A stretch of DNA of 64,000 bases from the NCBI RefSeq assembly GCF_015910445.1, contig NZ_CP048882.1:558001-622000 (forward strand), in the 5' to 3' direction. This document shows, piece after piece, positions 41,742-50,046 of this stretch (positions are counted from its first letter, which is position 1; every line of letters starts with the position of its first letter). Source of the stretch: Streptomyces bathyalis. Lineage in GTDB: Bacteria; Actinomycetota; Actinomycetes; Streptomycetales; Streptomycetaceae. The notes under the pieces were generated by a model. That model searched no databases. It was given only the letters and a program-made list of their open reading frames with translations, and was not told the origin of the DNA. The position numbers and the translations under genes were made by a program.

Positions 41742-43283
41742 CTAGTGGCGCTGCGGCCCCCCGGGATCCTCGGCCTGCGCGCCGGGGGGCGTCGCGGACG
41801 TCGCGGGGGCCGGTGGTGCTGGGGCGCCCGGGGCCGGGCCTTCGCCGCACACCGCATTCAGGGCCGCGGCTGCTCCCCCGGTCTCCATGACGTCCAGCAG
41901 TTTGGCGACCCGGTCGACGAACTCGCCGTGTTCCGCGAGCCGTTGCCCCAGGACCGCCTGGTCGCGCAGGGACGCACGCGCCAGGCTCCGGGCGCGCTGG
42001 GCGCTGCCGCCCGCTGTTCCTGTCCGCCCGGCCAGTGCCCGGATCCGCTCGCCGTTCGGGTCCACAGGCACTCCGGCGCGGTCCGGGTCCAGCTGCTCGG
42101 GGTACGCGGTGCAGCGCAGCCAGGCGGCGACGGTCAGTGCGAGCGCGGAGGGAACCCGGCCGCGCTCCAGGTGCCACAGGACCGCGTCGGGCACACGCTG
42201 GGCGAGCTTGAGCGATCCGTCGGCGCCGACCTGCGTAGTGCGGTGGGCCAGCCGGCGGTTCGCGAACCGCTCGCCCAACTCGTGCCGGTAGGCGGACACT
42301 TCGAAGCCGTCGGGAAGGGTGAGCGTCGGCTCGTATTCGTCACCGAGCAGACGCACCGCCCGCGCGATCGCCGGGTCCGCGGCCGCGTCGGCGATCAGGG
42401 CGCGCCCGGTGAGGAGCCCGAGATAGGCCAGGAGTGAGTGACTGCCGTTCAGCAGGCGCACCTTGACGGTCTCGTAGTCGTGCACGCGGTCCGTCATGAC
42501 CGCACCGGCCTGGTCCCAGGCGGGCCGGCCGGCGGCGAAACGGTCGCTCATCACCCACATCCAGAACGGCTCGGCGGGCACCGGTACCTCGTCCTGGTGG
42601 CCCGCCTCGGCGGCCAGGCGTCTGTGTACGTCGGTCGTGGCGGGAACGATGCGGTCCACCATGGTGTCCGGGCAGGTCACCGACTCATCGAGATAGCCCA
42701 GGAGTTCGGCTCCGTCGTGGAGCGGCAGCGCGGCGGCGAAGTCGCGCAGCAGACCCGCCAGGGTGGTGCCGTTGGCCGTGACGTTGTCGCAGCTGAGGAG
42801 AGTCACCGGAGCGCCCGACTCGCGGGCGCGGCGCAGCAGTCCGGCAGCGAGCCGGCCGATCGTGCTGCGGGGCGGCGATCCCGCTTCGAGGTCCCCGCGG
42901 ATCCCCGGCGAGTCCAGGTCGAGACGCCGGGTGAGGGGGTCGATGTCGTACCCCTTCTCGGTGACGGTCAGCGAGACCACACGGGTGCCCGGGTCGGCGA
43001 TCTCCCGCGTCACCCGGTCCGGCTCGTCCGCCGCGACGAACGCGTCGGTGATGCTTGCCACTTGGCGTACACGGGTCTCCTCGGGGCCGAGGGTGACGAC
43101 GCTGTAGCGCATCCGCTGACGGTGCAGCGCTTCGACGACGCGGCGGGTGCTGCCGGCGACCCCCGTGATCTGCCAGGGGTCGCCGGAGCGCCCGGCGTCC
43201 TGCGTGCACACGGCCTGGTGGGCTCGGTGGAAGTTGCCCAGGCCCAGGTGCAGGATGCGGTGCGGACCGCCGGCTCCGTTCAA
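41742..43283 (-). CDS. Mannitol dehydrogenase family protein (polyol/fructuronate oxidoreductase)
   Basis: A 513-residue long-chain dehydrogenase. RILHLGLGNFHRAHQAV at the N-terminus is the G-x-G-x-F-H-R-A-H nucleotide motif, VSLTVTEKGY follows, and VTLLSCDNVTANG and FPFWMWV-like EPFWMWVMSD carry conserved residues. The catalytic Lys lies in VKVRLLNGSHSLLAYLG. The last 40 residues are a Pro/Ala-rich tail not usual for the family. The start is a TTG at 43283 overlapping the MFS stop as TTGA, with GAGGAG five bases upstream, a clear coupled start. It interconverts a polyol or aldonate with its keto form (mannitol/fructose, mannonate/fructuronate type). Confidence 0.87.
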   Translation of the reverse strand: MNGAGGPHRILHLGLGNFHRAHQAVCTQDAGRSGDPWQITGVAGSTRRVVEALHRQRMRYSVVTLGPEETRVRQVASITDAFVAADEPDRVTREIADPGTRVVSLTVTEKGYDIDPLTRRLDLDSPGIRGDLEAGSPPRSTIGRLAAGLLRRARESGAPVTLLSCDNVTANGTTLAGLLRDFAAALPLHDGAELLGYLDESVTCPDTMVDRIVPATTDVHRRLAAEAGHQDEVPVPAEPFWMWVMSDRFAAGRPAWDQAGAVMTDRVHDYETVKVRLLNGSHSLLAYLGLLTGRALIADAAADPAIARAVRLLGDEYEPTLTLPDGFEVSAYRHELGERFANRRLAHRTTQVGADGSLKLAQRVPDAVLWHLERGRVPSALALTVAAWLRCTAYPEQLDPDRAGVPVDPNGERIRALAGRTGTAGGSAQRARSLARASLRDQAVLGQRLAEHGEFVDRVAKLLDVMETGGAAAALNAVCGEGPAPGAPAPPAPATSATPPGAQAEDPGGPQRH

Positions 43284-44728
43284 GAACGCTCCTCGGCAAC
43301 GGACTTCGACGGGGCGCCCGTGGTGTCCGTGCTGCCCCGCGGCGCACCGTCCGAACTCTCCTCCTCCTGCTCGACGTACCCGTACACCTCGGGCAGCACA
43401 TAGGTCGCGGCCAGATAGCCGGTCAGCGAGAGGACCGAGACGATGACCGTCGCCAGCGGAACGCCCAGGCTCTCGAAGAGGACCGGGAAGAGGAAGATCG
43501 TCAGGAAGGCGGCGAGCTTCACGAAGATGTATCCGAAACCGGAGGCCGTCGCCTTGTACCGGCTGGGCGCCACCATCGAGGCGATGGTCATGCCGTTGGA
43601 CGCCGCCCAGTAATGACCCCACATCAGGCCGGCGGCGGCAAGCGGCACCAGCGGCTTCCAGTCCAGGTGGAGGAAGAGCGCTGCCAGCAGCAGGCAGACG
43701 AACGCCATGCCGAACCCCCAGCGGGCGACGCCGCGATGGCCGAGGCGCGGCGTGATCGCGGGGCCGACGAAACCGCTGATGGTGGCGAGGATGTAGATGG
43801 CCCCGGTGATGAAGTTGGTCTCGGCTATCCCGGAGACGCCGGTCAGTACGAGGATGAAGGGCAGGTAGAAGGCGAAGGCGGCGAACTCCGCTCCCTGCAT
43901 CGCGTTGGATATCCAGGCGAAGATGCTGGCCTTCTTGCGTACCGGGTCCTTCCAGATGCCGGCCAGGAAGTCCCGGGTGCGGGGGCGCTCGATGACGTGG
44001 TCCTCGTCGGGCAGCATCGGCAGGTCGTCGTCGAACATCTTCTTCGCGACGGTCTTGGCCTGCTTGAACTTGCCGCGCTGGATGAGCCACAGCGCCGTGT
44101 CGGGCACGTCGAGCCGGCCGATGAGCAGGACGAGCGCGGGGATCGCACCGATGCCGAGACCGATGCGCCACAGCAGGCTGTGGTCCATGCCGCTGAGGTA
44201 CATCACGGTAATGACGGCGATGGCCGCGATCTCGCCGAGGCCGAACATGCCCTGCCAGCGGTTGCCCATCACCTCCCGCTTGCCCTTGGGCATCGTCTCC
44301 ATGATGTACGCGTAGCCGGTGGAGATGTCGCTGCCCAGCGGGAGTCCCAGCAGGAACCGGATGATCACGAGCTCCCACATGCTGGTGGCGAAGGACTGGG
44401 CGAGGGCGAGGACCACGAACAGCACCATCGTGGTGATGAAGACCTTCCGCCGCCCGAACCTGTCGGCGAACCAGCCTCCGCACACCGCACCGATGAGCGC
44501 GCCCAGCTGCACGGCTGCCGACGCGAGGCCGAGCATGCCCGCGCTGGGGTGGAACTCGGCCTGGACGAAGAGCAGGAGGAAGGAGATCGAGTACAGGTCC
44601 CACGCCTCGATCAGGATCGTGGAGATCATCAGCCAGCCCGTGCGGCGGCCGGTGTCGGTCCCGTGTTTCGCCAGGACGTGTCTGGCGGCGACGTCCGAGA
44701 GGTTTCGTACTTCCGCCTGCGCGGTCAT
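43280..44728 (-). CDS. MFS transporter, sugar/phosphate-permease-like
   Basis: A 482-residue, 12-helix carrier. GGWFADRFGRRKVFIT is MFS motif A, IRFLLGLPLGSDISTGYAYIMETMPKGKRE is the sugar-porter-like motif after TM4, and the mid-loop FDDDLPMLPDEDHVIERP separates the halves. The C-terminal tail is acidic (QEEESSDGAPRG). The start ATG 44728 follows AAGGAGGG. It is the first gene of the operon that continues with the mannitol-dehydrogenase, idonate-dehydrogenase-like and FMN oxidase genes, so it should import the sugar acid or polyol they degrade. It diverges from an IclR gene, with palindromes in the promoter. Confidence 0.87.
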   Translation of the reverse strand: MTAQAEVRNLSDVAARHVLAKHGTDTGRRTGWLMISTILIEAWDLYSISFLLLFVQAEFHPSAGMLGLASAAVQLGALIGAVCGGWFADRFGRRKVFITTMVLFVVLALAQSFATSMWELVIIRFLLGLPLGSDISTGYAYIMETMPKGKREVMGNRWQGMFGLGEIAAIAVITVMYLSGMDHSLLWRIGLGIGAIPALVLLIGRLDVPDTALWLIQRGKFKQAKTVAKKMFDDDLPMLPDEDHVIERPRTRDFLAGIWKDPVRKKASIFAWISNAMQGAEFAAFAFYLPFILVLTGVSGIAETNFITGAIYILATISGFVGPAITPRLGHRGVARWGFGMAFVCLLLAALFLHLDWKPLVPLAAAGLMWGHYWAASNGMTIASMVAPSRYKATASGFGYIFVKLAAFLTIFLFPVLFESLGVPLATVIVSVLSLTGYLAATYVLPEVYGYVEQEEESSDGAPRGSTDTTGAPSKSVAEERS

Positions 44729-44761
44729 GCACCCTCCTTGCGTCTGCCGCATCGAAGTCAA

Positions 44762-44786
44762 TTCCGGCTCCCGGAACGGGATTCCG
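44762..44786. promoter_or_regulatory. Putative IclR operator between the MFS operon and the iclR-type gene
   Basis: TTCCGG (44762-44767), CCGGAA (44771-44776) and TTCCG (44782-44786) are alternating half-sites at ten-base spacing, giving two overlapping perfect inverted repeats in the 93-base divergent promoter region. TTCCG/CGGAA pairs are common in IclR-family operators. Confidence 0.55.
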
Positions 44787-44821
44787 TGATCTAGAATCCT
44801 GCCGCAACCTATGGAGAGTGC

Positions 44822-45664
44822 GTGGTGGTGTCAATGACTTCTGCCGACCCGGCTTCGTCGAAGTCCCCTTCCTCGGCTGGGAAGAGCCCTGGCACCGGCG
44901 CCGGCGGGGAGTCCACCGCGGGCGACGGAGCCGCTCCGCGACGGCTGCTCCGGCTGATCGACGCGCTCTGCTCGTCGCAGGCGCCCGTCCCGCTGGCCGG
45001 ACTCGCCGCTTCCGCCGCGCTGTCGAAGCCGACGGCGCACAGGCTGCTGCGTGTGCTGACCGAAGAGGGGTGGGCCGTCGCACACGAGGGCGGCAGCTAC
45101 AGCATCGGCCCCGCCGTGCGCGCCCTGGGTGCCGCCATCGCGGGCTCGGGCAGCGGCGACAGCATCGAGCGCGTGCTGGTCGAGCTGCAGAAGGAGGTGC
45201 GCCAGACCGTCCACGTCGGCGTGCGCAGCGGCGACCGCATCATCTACACGCACAAGGTCGAAGGGGACCAGCCGTTCGCCATGGCCTCTCGGGTGGGCAT
45301 GTACCAGCCGCTGCACTCCACGGCGATCGGGAAGTGCATCCTCTCCGCCCTCGACGACGAAGCAGTGGACGGACTGGTCGAGCGCGCGGGCCTGGAACGC
45401 CGCACCGACGCCACGATCACCACGCGCGCAGCCCTGAAGAAGGAACTCGCACACGTGCGGGAGGAGGGCTACGCGCTGGACGAGGAGGAGAACGAGGCCA
45501 ACGTCAGATGCATCGCCGTTCCCCTGCGCGCCTCGGAGCACCAGGTGATCGGAGCCGTCAGCATCTCGACGGTCACCTTCGTGGTGTCGCGGGACGAGGT
45601 GCTGGCGCTGCGCTCCGCGCTGGCGCAGACCGCGGCGAGGCTGGAACCGCTGTTCGGCCGCTGA
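44822..45664 (+). CDS. IclR family transcriptional regulator
   Basis: A regulator of up to 280 residues. After a Ser/Pro-rich N-terminus, LLRLIDALCSSQAPVPLAGLAASAALSKPTAHRLLRVLTEEGW is the winged helix. The IclR effector domain follows: VHVGVRSGDRIIYTHKVEGDQPF, MYQPLHSTAIGKCILSAL, and VRCIAVPLRASEHQVIGAVSIS with the conserved C-I-A-V-P. GTG codons at 44822, 44825 and 44828 and ATG 44834 are all in frame; GGAGAG at 44813 fits the second or third GTG best, so the exact start is uncertain. It diverges from the sugar-acid operon and very likely controls it through the palindromes between them. Confidence 0.9.
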   Translation: MVVSMTSADPASSKSPSSAGKSPGTGAGGESTAGDGAAPRRLLRLIDALCSSQAPVPLAGLAASAALSKPTAHRLLRVLTEEGWAVAHEGGSYSIGPAVRALGAAIAGSGSGDSIERVLVELQKEVRQTVHVGVRSGDRIIYTHKVEGDQPFAMASRVGMYQPLHSTAIGKCILSALDDEAVDGLVERAGLERRTDATITTRAALKKELAHVREEGYALDEEENEANVRCIAVPLRASEHQVIGAVSISTVTFVVSRDEVLALRSALAQTAARLEPLFGR

Positions 45665-45784
45665 GACCCGCCCGTGGACCAGGTGTGTCCGGCGGCGCCT
45701 TCGAGCGGGTACACATCGCACCCCGGTCCCGGTTCGCCGCGGGCCGCGGCGACGACCACCCACCCGGCTGCATGCGGAGGCCCC

Positions 45785-46981
45785 ATGACCCCGTCGGAGA
45801 CCAACGCGGAGAAAGCGGTGTGGCGGGAGCGCGGCGCCCCGCTCGTCGCCCCGTCAGGCAGCGGGCCGCTGAGCGGCCTGCGGCTCGCGGTGAAGGACGT
45901 GTACGCGATCGCGGGGCAGCGCGTCGGCGCGGGCAATCCCGACTTCCTCGCCGAAGCGGAACCGGAGACCGCGCACGCCTGGGCGGTCGGCGCGCTGCTC
46001 GACGCGGGCGCCGAGATCACCGGCATCGCGCAGACGGACGAGCTGACCTACAGCCTCGACGGGACGAACCCCCACTACGGCACCCCGCCCAACCCCCAGG
46101 CTCCCGACCGCGTTCCGGGCGGCTCCTCCAGCGGCCCGGCCTCCGCCGTCGCACTGCACGAGGCGGACGCCGGGCTCGGCACCGACACGGCCGGCTCGAT
46201 CCGCGTACCGTCCTCCTACTGCGGGCTGTACGGCATGCGCCCCACCCACGGAGCCGTTCCCGTCACGGGGATGCTGCCGCTGGCGCCGGACTTCGACACC
46301 GTCGCCTGGCTCGCGCACGACGCGCCGACGCTGGCCCGGATCGGCGACGTGCTGCTGCCCGGGGCCGACGAGACCCAGGACCCGGGGCCCTTCCACACCT
46401 TGCTCGTCTCGCAGGACCTCCTCGCACCGGCCGAACCCCGGGTGCGGGAGTCGTTCGCGTCGGCCGCCGCGGGGCTGGCGGTCCGGCTCGGGCTGCGCAG
46501 GGAGGAGTGCGCGTTCGGCGGCGACCCGGAGGAGCGGGCGACCGCCTTCTCGGTCGCCCAGGCCGTCCAGGTGTGGGAGAGCGACGGGGAGTGGGTCGCC
46601 GCGCACCCCGGTTCGCTCGGACCGGAGATCGCGCGCCGCTTCTCCTGGGCGTCCGGGATCGGCAAGGAGCGCGCGGCACGGGCACGCGAGTCCGTGAGAG
46701 CGACGGCCCGCGCGCTGCGCGCGGCCCTTTCGCCCGGGACGGCCCTGCTGCTGCCGGCGGCGCCCGGCCCGGCGCCGGCGAGGGAGTCGGGCACCGAGGA
46801 GAGGGACGCGGTCAGGAGCGCTGCCCTTCAGCTCACATGCCTCGCCTCGGGGGCCGGGCTGCCGTGCCTGGTGCTTCCGCGCATGACGGCCGGGGGTCTG
46901 CCCGTGGGGATCTGCGTGATCGCGGCCCCCGGCAGCGACCGTGCGCTGCTGGACCTCGCGGTCGCCGAGAGCCGTCAGTGA
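45785..46981 (+). CDS. Amidase signature family enzyme
   Basis: A 398-residue amidase, shorter than GatA. The Ser-cisSer-Lys triad is visible: LAVKDVYAIAG with Lys38, PGGSSSGPASAV with the cis-Ser at 114-115, and LGTDTAGSIRVP with the nucleophile Ser138. GLYGMRPTHGAVPVTGMLPLAPDFDTVAWLA is the following conserved stretch, as in the AtzE/indoleacetamide-hydrolase-like group. The start ATG 45785 is four bases after CGGAGG. It lies behind the IclR gene on the same strand, but 120 bases away, and converges with the acyl-CoA ligase. It would hydrolyse a small amide; the substrate is unknown. Confidence 0.88.
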   Translation: MTPSETNAEKAVWRERGAPLVAPSGSGPLSGLRLAVKDVYAIAGQRVGAGNPDFLAEAEPETAHAWAVGALLDAGAEITGIAQTDELTYSLDGTNPHYGTPPNPQAPDRVPGGSSSGPASAVALHEADAGLGTDTAGSIRVPSSYCGLYGMRPTHGAVPVTGMLPLAPDFDTVAWLAHDAPTLARIGDVLLPGADETQDPGPFHTLLVSQDLLAPAEPRVRESFASAAAGLAVRLGLRREECAFGGDPEERATAFSVAQAVQVWESDGEWVAAHPGSLGPEIARRFSWASGIGKERAARARESVRATARALRAALSPGTALLLPAAPGPAPARESGTEERDAVRSAALQLTCLASGAGLPCLVLPRMTAGGLPVGICVIAAPGSDRALLDLAVAESRQ

Positions 46982-47088
46982 GCCCGTCCGGCCCGCCGGG
47001 CACGGCGGACGGCTCCGGGCGTGCCCCCGCGCCACGGCCCCGCACGGGGGTACGCCTCCGGGCCGCCTGCGGCAGCGGTGCGCGGGAT

Positions 47089-48735
47089 CTACGGCGCTCC
47101 GGGGACCGGTGCCGCGCCCTCCATGGCCTCGCGGCGCAGCTCGACCTTGCGCACCTTCCCGCTGACCGTCATGGGGAACTCCGTCATGACGCGCACGTAG
47201 CGCGGGATCTTGTAGTGCGCCAGACGGCCCTGACAGAACGCGGCGACCTCCTCCTGCGAGGGCGGGTCGTCCTGGTCGTTGGGGATGACGCAGGCCAGGA
47301 TCTCCTCGCCGAACCGCTCGTCGGGCACGCCCACCACCTGCACGTCGGAGACCTTGGGGTGGGTGTAGAGGAACTCCTCGATCTCGCGGGGGTACACGTT
47401 CTCCCCGCCGCGGATGATCATGTCCTTGATGCGTCCCGTGATGGCCAGGTATCCGTCGTCGCGCATCACCGCGAGGTCCCCGGTGTGCATCCAGCGGCTC
47501 GGGTCGATGACCTCGTCGGTCTGCTCCTTGTCCTCCCAGTACCCGAGCATCACCGAGTAGCCGCGGGTGCACAGCTCCCCCGGCTCTCCGCGCGGCAGGG
47601 TCACACCGCTGCCCGGGTCGATGACCTTCACCTCGAGGTGCGGGAGCACCTTGCCGACGGTTTCCGTGCGGCGCTCCACGTCGTCGTCGGTGCGCGTCTG
47701 GGTGGAGACCGGCGACGTCTCGGTCATGCCGTAGCAGATCGCCACCTCCTCCATGTGCATCTCCGCGACGACCCGCTTCATGACCTCGACCGGGCACGGC
47801 GAGCCGGCCATGATCCCGGTACGGAGCGAACCGAGGTCGTAGGCCGGGAAGTCGGGCAGCCCGAGCTCGGCGATGAACATCGTGGGCACCCCGTACAGCG
47901 AGGTGCAGCGCTCGTCCTGCACCGCCTGGAGCGACGCCGCCGGTTCGAAGGTGGGCGCGGGGATGACGACGCAGGCGCCGTGGCTGGTCGCCGCGAGGTT
48001 GCCCATCACCATGCCGAAGCAGTGGTAGAAGGGCACCGGCAGGCACACCCTGTCCTGCTCGGTGTAACCCAGCAACTCACCGACGAAATATCCGTTGTTG
48101 AGGATGTTGTGGTGCGAGAGAGTCGCACCCTTGGGGAAGCCCGTCGTCCCCGAGGTGTACTGGATGTTCACCGGATCGTCGCAGCTCAACTTGGCTTCCG
48201 CGGCCCTGAGTTGCTCGTCGGTGACCTCGTGGCCGGCGTTGACCAGCACCTCCCAGTAGGGCGTGCCGATGTGGACGGTCTCCAGCAGCTGCGGACACTC
48301 ACCGGCCACCGCCCGCGCCATCGCGCGGTAGTCGCTCGTCTTGTACTCGGTGGACGCGACGAGCAGACGCACCCCCGACTGACGCAGTACATAGGCCAGT
48401 TCATGTGTACGGTACGCCGGGTTGATGTTGACCATCACGGCACCGATGCGCGCCGTCGCGTACTGGACGAGCAGCCACTCCGGGCAGTTGACGGCCCAGA
48501 TCCCCACCCGGTCTCCCTTGCCGATGCCGCGCGCGAGCAGCCCGCGCGCGAGCTGGTCGACGTCGGCGACGAACTGCGCGTACGTCCAGCGCCTGCCCTC
48601 CCGGACGTCGACGAGGACCTCACGGTCGGGGTACGCGGCCGCGCTCCGGTCGAGGTTGCTGCCGATCGTCTCACCCAGCAGCGGCGTGGTGGCGGTCCCG
48701 CTCGCATACGAGAGCGCCGTGGATTCTCCGGTCAC
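47089..48735 (-). CDS. Fatty acyl-CoA synthetase (AMP-binding ligase)
   Basis: A 548-residue ANL-superfamily ligase. The P-loop-like motif is YTSGTTGFPKGAT, the A5 block is ICYGMTETSP, and HTGDLAVMRDDGYL contains the ribose-binding Asp. GRIKDMIIRGGENVYPREIEEF is the hinge block. The acyl-activating Lys is in SGKVRKVEL. The ICYGMTET and GYWEDKEQTDEVID phrases resemble medium- to long-chain fatty acyl-CoA ligases (FadD-like). The start is GTG 48735, seven bases after GAGGAGG; an ATG 36 bases further upstream is in frame but less supported. It diverges from a GAF-LuxR regulator, which may control it. Confidence 0.9.
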   Translation of the reverse strand: MTGESTALSYASGTATTPLLGETIGSNLDRSAAAYPDREVLVDVREGRRWTYAQFVADVDQLARGLLARGIGKGDRVGIWAVNCPEWLLVQYATARIGAVMVNINPAYRTHELAYVLRQSGVRLLVASTEYKTSDYRAMARAVAGECPQLLETVHIGTPYWEVLVNAGHEVTDEQLRAAEAKLSCDDPVNIQYTSGTTGFPKGATLSHHNILNNGYFVGELLGYTEQDRVCLPVPFYHCFGMVMGNLAATSHGACVVIPAPTFEPAASLQAVQDERCTSLYGVPTMFIAELGLPDFPAYDLGSLRTGIMAGSPCPVEVMKRVVAEMHMEEVAICYGMTETSPVSTQTRTDDDVERRTETVGKVLPHLEVKVIDPGSGVTLPRGEPGELCTRGYSVMLGYWEDKEQTDEVIDPSRWMHTGDLAVMRDDGYLAITGRIKDMIIRGGENVYPREIEEFLYTHPKVSDVQVVGVPDERFGEEILACVIPNDQDDPPSQEEVAAFCQGRLAHYKIPRYVRVMTEFPMTVSGKVRKVELRREAMEGAAPVPGAP

Positions 48736-48790
48736 CGGGACCTCCTCGTCCTTGAGCCTTGGCTTTAGCATCGTGTGCGAGTGATCTGCG

Positions 48791-48817
48791 CCTCACCACC
48801 CCCGAACGGGGGTGAGG
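48791..48817. promoter_or_regulatory. Inverted repeat in the divergent acyl-CoA ligase / LuxR promoter
   Basis: CCTCA and CCCCC pair with GGGGG and TGAGG around GAAC, a ten-base-pair stem with one three-base bulge, between the two divergent genes. It could be an operator for the GAF-LuxR regulator or simply a stable hairpin in its leader. Confidence 0.4.
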
Positions 48818-48846
48818 TCGGGCGGGGAACGCGAGAGGGGACTGCG

Positions 48847-49686
48847 ATGACGGATCCGGCCGAATCGGGCGCGGTGCGGGCAGCGCTGTCCAGGCTGCGG
48901 CGCACCACCGAGATCCCGGTCGCCTTCGCGGGCATGACCGGAGAGGGACGCGGGTTCCGCATCACCGAGATGACGGGTACCACCACGCAGGCGCTGCGCG
49001 GCCTGGCGATCGCGCCGGGCAACGGGCTGGGCGGCAAGGCCGTCGCGCTGGCCAGGCCCACCTCCGTCACCGACTACCGGTCCTCGCGTGTGATCAGCCA
49101 TGAGTACGACGCCGCCGTGGCGGCGGAGGGTCTGCGTTCGGTGCTGGCGGTGCCCGTCGTGGTCCGCCGCCGCGTGCGCGGCGTGGTGTACGCGGCTCTG
49201 CGGGAGTCGCTCGCGCTCGGCGACCGCGCCCTGGACACCGCGGCCGACGCCGTACGGGAGCTGGAGCAGACCCTCGCCGTCCGTGAGGAGGCACAGCGGC
49301 TGATGCAGGCGCGGCCGGCCCCCGTCGACGATCCCCGCGCCTGGGAGGAGGTGCGCGAGGCGCACGCCGAACTGCGCACCCTCGCCCAGCGGTTGCCGGA
49401 GGGCGAGCTGAAGCAGGAACTCCTCGACGCCTGCGGCCGGCTGGCGACGGCCTGCGGACCGCAGGCATCCACGGAGCACGCGGCGGAGACGGTCTCCCTC
49501 ACCCCGCGCGAGGTGGACGTCGTCTCGTGCGTCGCCGGCGGCGGAACGAACGCCGCGGTGGCCGCCCGTACCGGGCTGAAGCCGGAGACCGTCAAGGCCT
49601 ATCTGCGGTCCGCCATGCGGAAGTTGGGCACCCACACGCGGATGGAGACGGTGGTGGCCGCGCGCCGCGCGGCCATCATTCCCTGA
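48847..49686 (+). CDS. GAF-LuxR type transcriptional regulator
   Basis: A 279-residue regulator. Residues about 15-150 form a GAF-like sensor (ALRGLAIAPGNGLGGKAVALARPTSVTDY, then VLAVPVVVRRRVRGVVYAAL), as in the IclR/GAF fold. A helical linker follows. Residues 215-279 form the LuxR helix-turn-helix: VSLTPREVDVVSCVAGGGTNAAVAARTGLKPETVKAYLRSAMRKLG. The combination is common in actinomycetes beside acyl-CoA ligases, where it controls fatty-acid degradation genes. The start ATG 48847 has AGAGGGG upstream. It diverges from the ligase gene. The effector is probably a fatty-acid derivative, by context only. Confidence 0.88.
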   Translation: MTDPAESGAVRAALSRLRRTTEIPVAFAGMTGEGRGFRITEMTGTTTQALRGLAIAPGNGLGGKAVALARPTSVTDYRSSRVISHEYDAAVAAEGLRSVLAVPVVVRRRVRGVVYAALRESLALGDRALDTAADAVRELEQTLAVREEAQRLMQARPAPVDDPRAWEEVREAHAELRTLAQRLPEGELKQELLDACGRLATACGPQASTEHAAETVSLTPREVDVVSCVAGGGTNAAVAARTGLKPETVKAYLRSAMRKLGTHTRMETVVAARRAAIIP

Positions 49687-50046
49687 CGCCGGGCCCCGGA
49701 GCCGCCGGCCCTGGAGCGGGCGGTAGTGCAAGCGCCGTCCCGAGTTCCGCGCGCGTGACACCCAGCTTGTCGTAGACGCGCTGCAGATGGTTCGAGACGG
49801 TGCGCACGGAGATGTTCAGATGCCCGGCGACGGCCGGATTGCTCATGCCGGATGCGGCCAGTCGCAGATCTGGCGTTCCCTGCTGGTCAGCCGGCCCGTG
49901 GGTCCTGCTCCCTCCGGCAGCGCGGTACGGGGCCCGGGCGGCGGTGCTGCCTCAACTCCTCGGCGCGCCGGGCGAGTTCGTCGGACGTTCGGCCGCTGCT
50001 CAGGCCCTGCGCCGCGACGACGGCCTCCAGACCGGTGCCGGGCAGT
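49676..50046 (-). pseudogene. Decayed LuxR-family regulator, C-terminal part with frameshifts
   Basis: Three consecutive pieces of one LuxR-type C-terminus lie in different minus-strand frames. First LEAVVAAQGLSSGRTSDELARRAEELRQ (about 50020-49930). Next LPEGAGPTGRLTSRERQI, which carries the LTSRE opening of the LuxR helix-turn-helix (about 49920-49870). Then LAASGMSNPAVAGHL, followed by ISVRTVSNHLQRVYDKLGV, the rest of the helix-turn-helix (about 49862-49740), ending at a stop at 49676. At least two frameshifts are needed, and the sensor and ATPase parts expected upstream are gone, replaced by the phosphatase gene. It is a remnant, not a working regulator. Confidence 0.8.
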
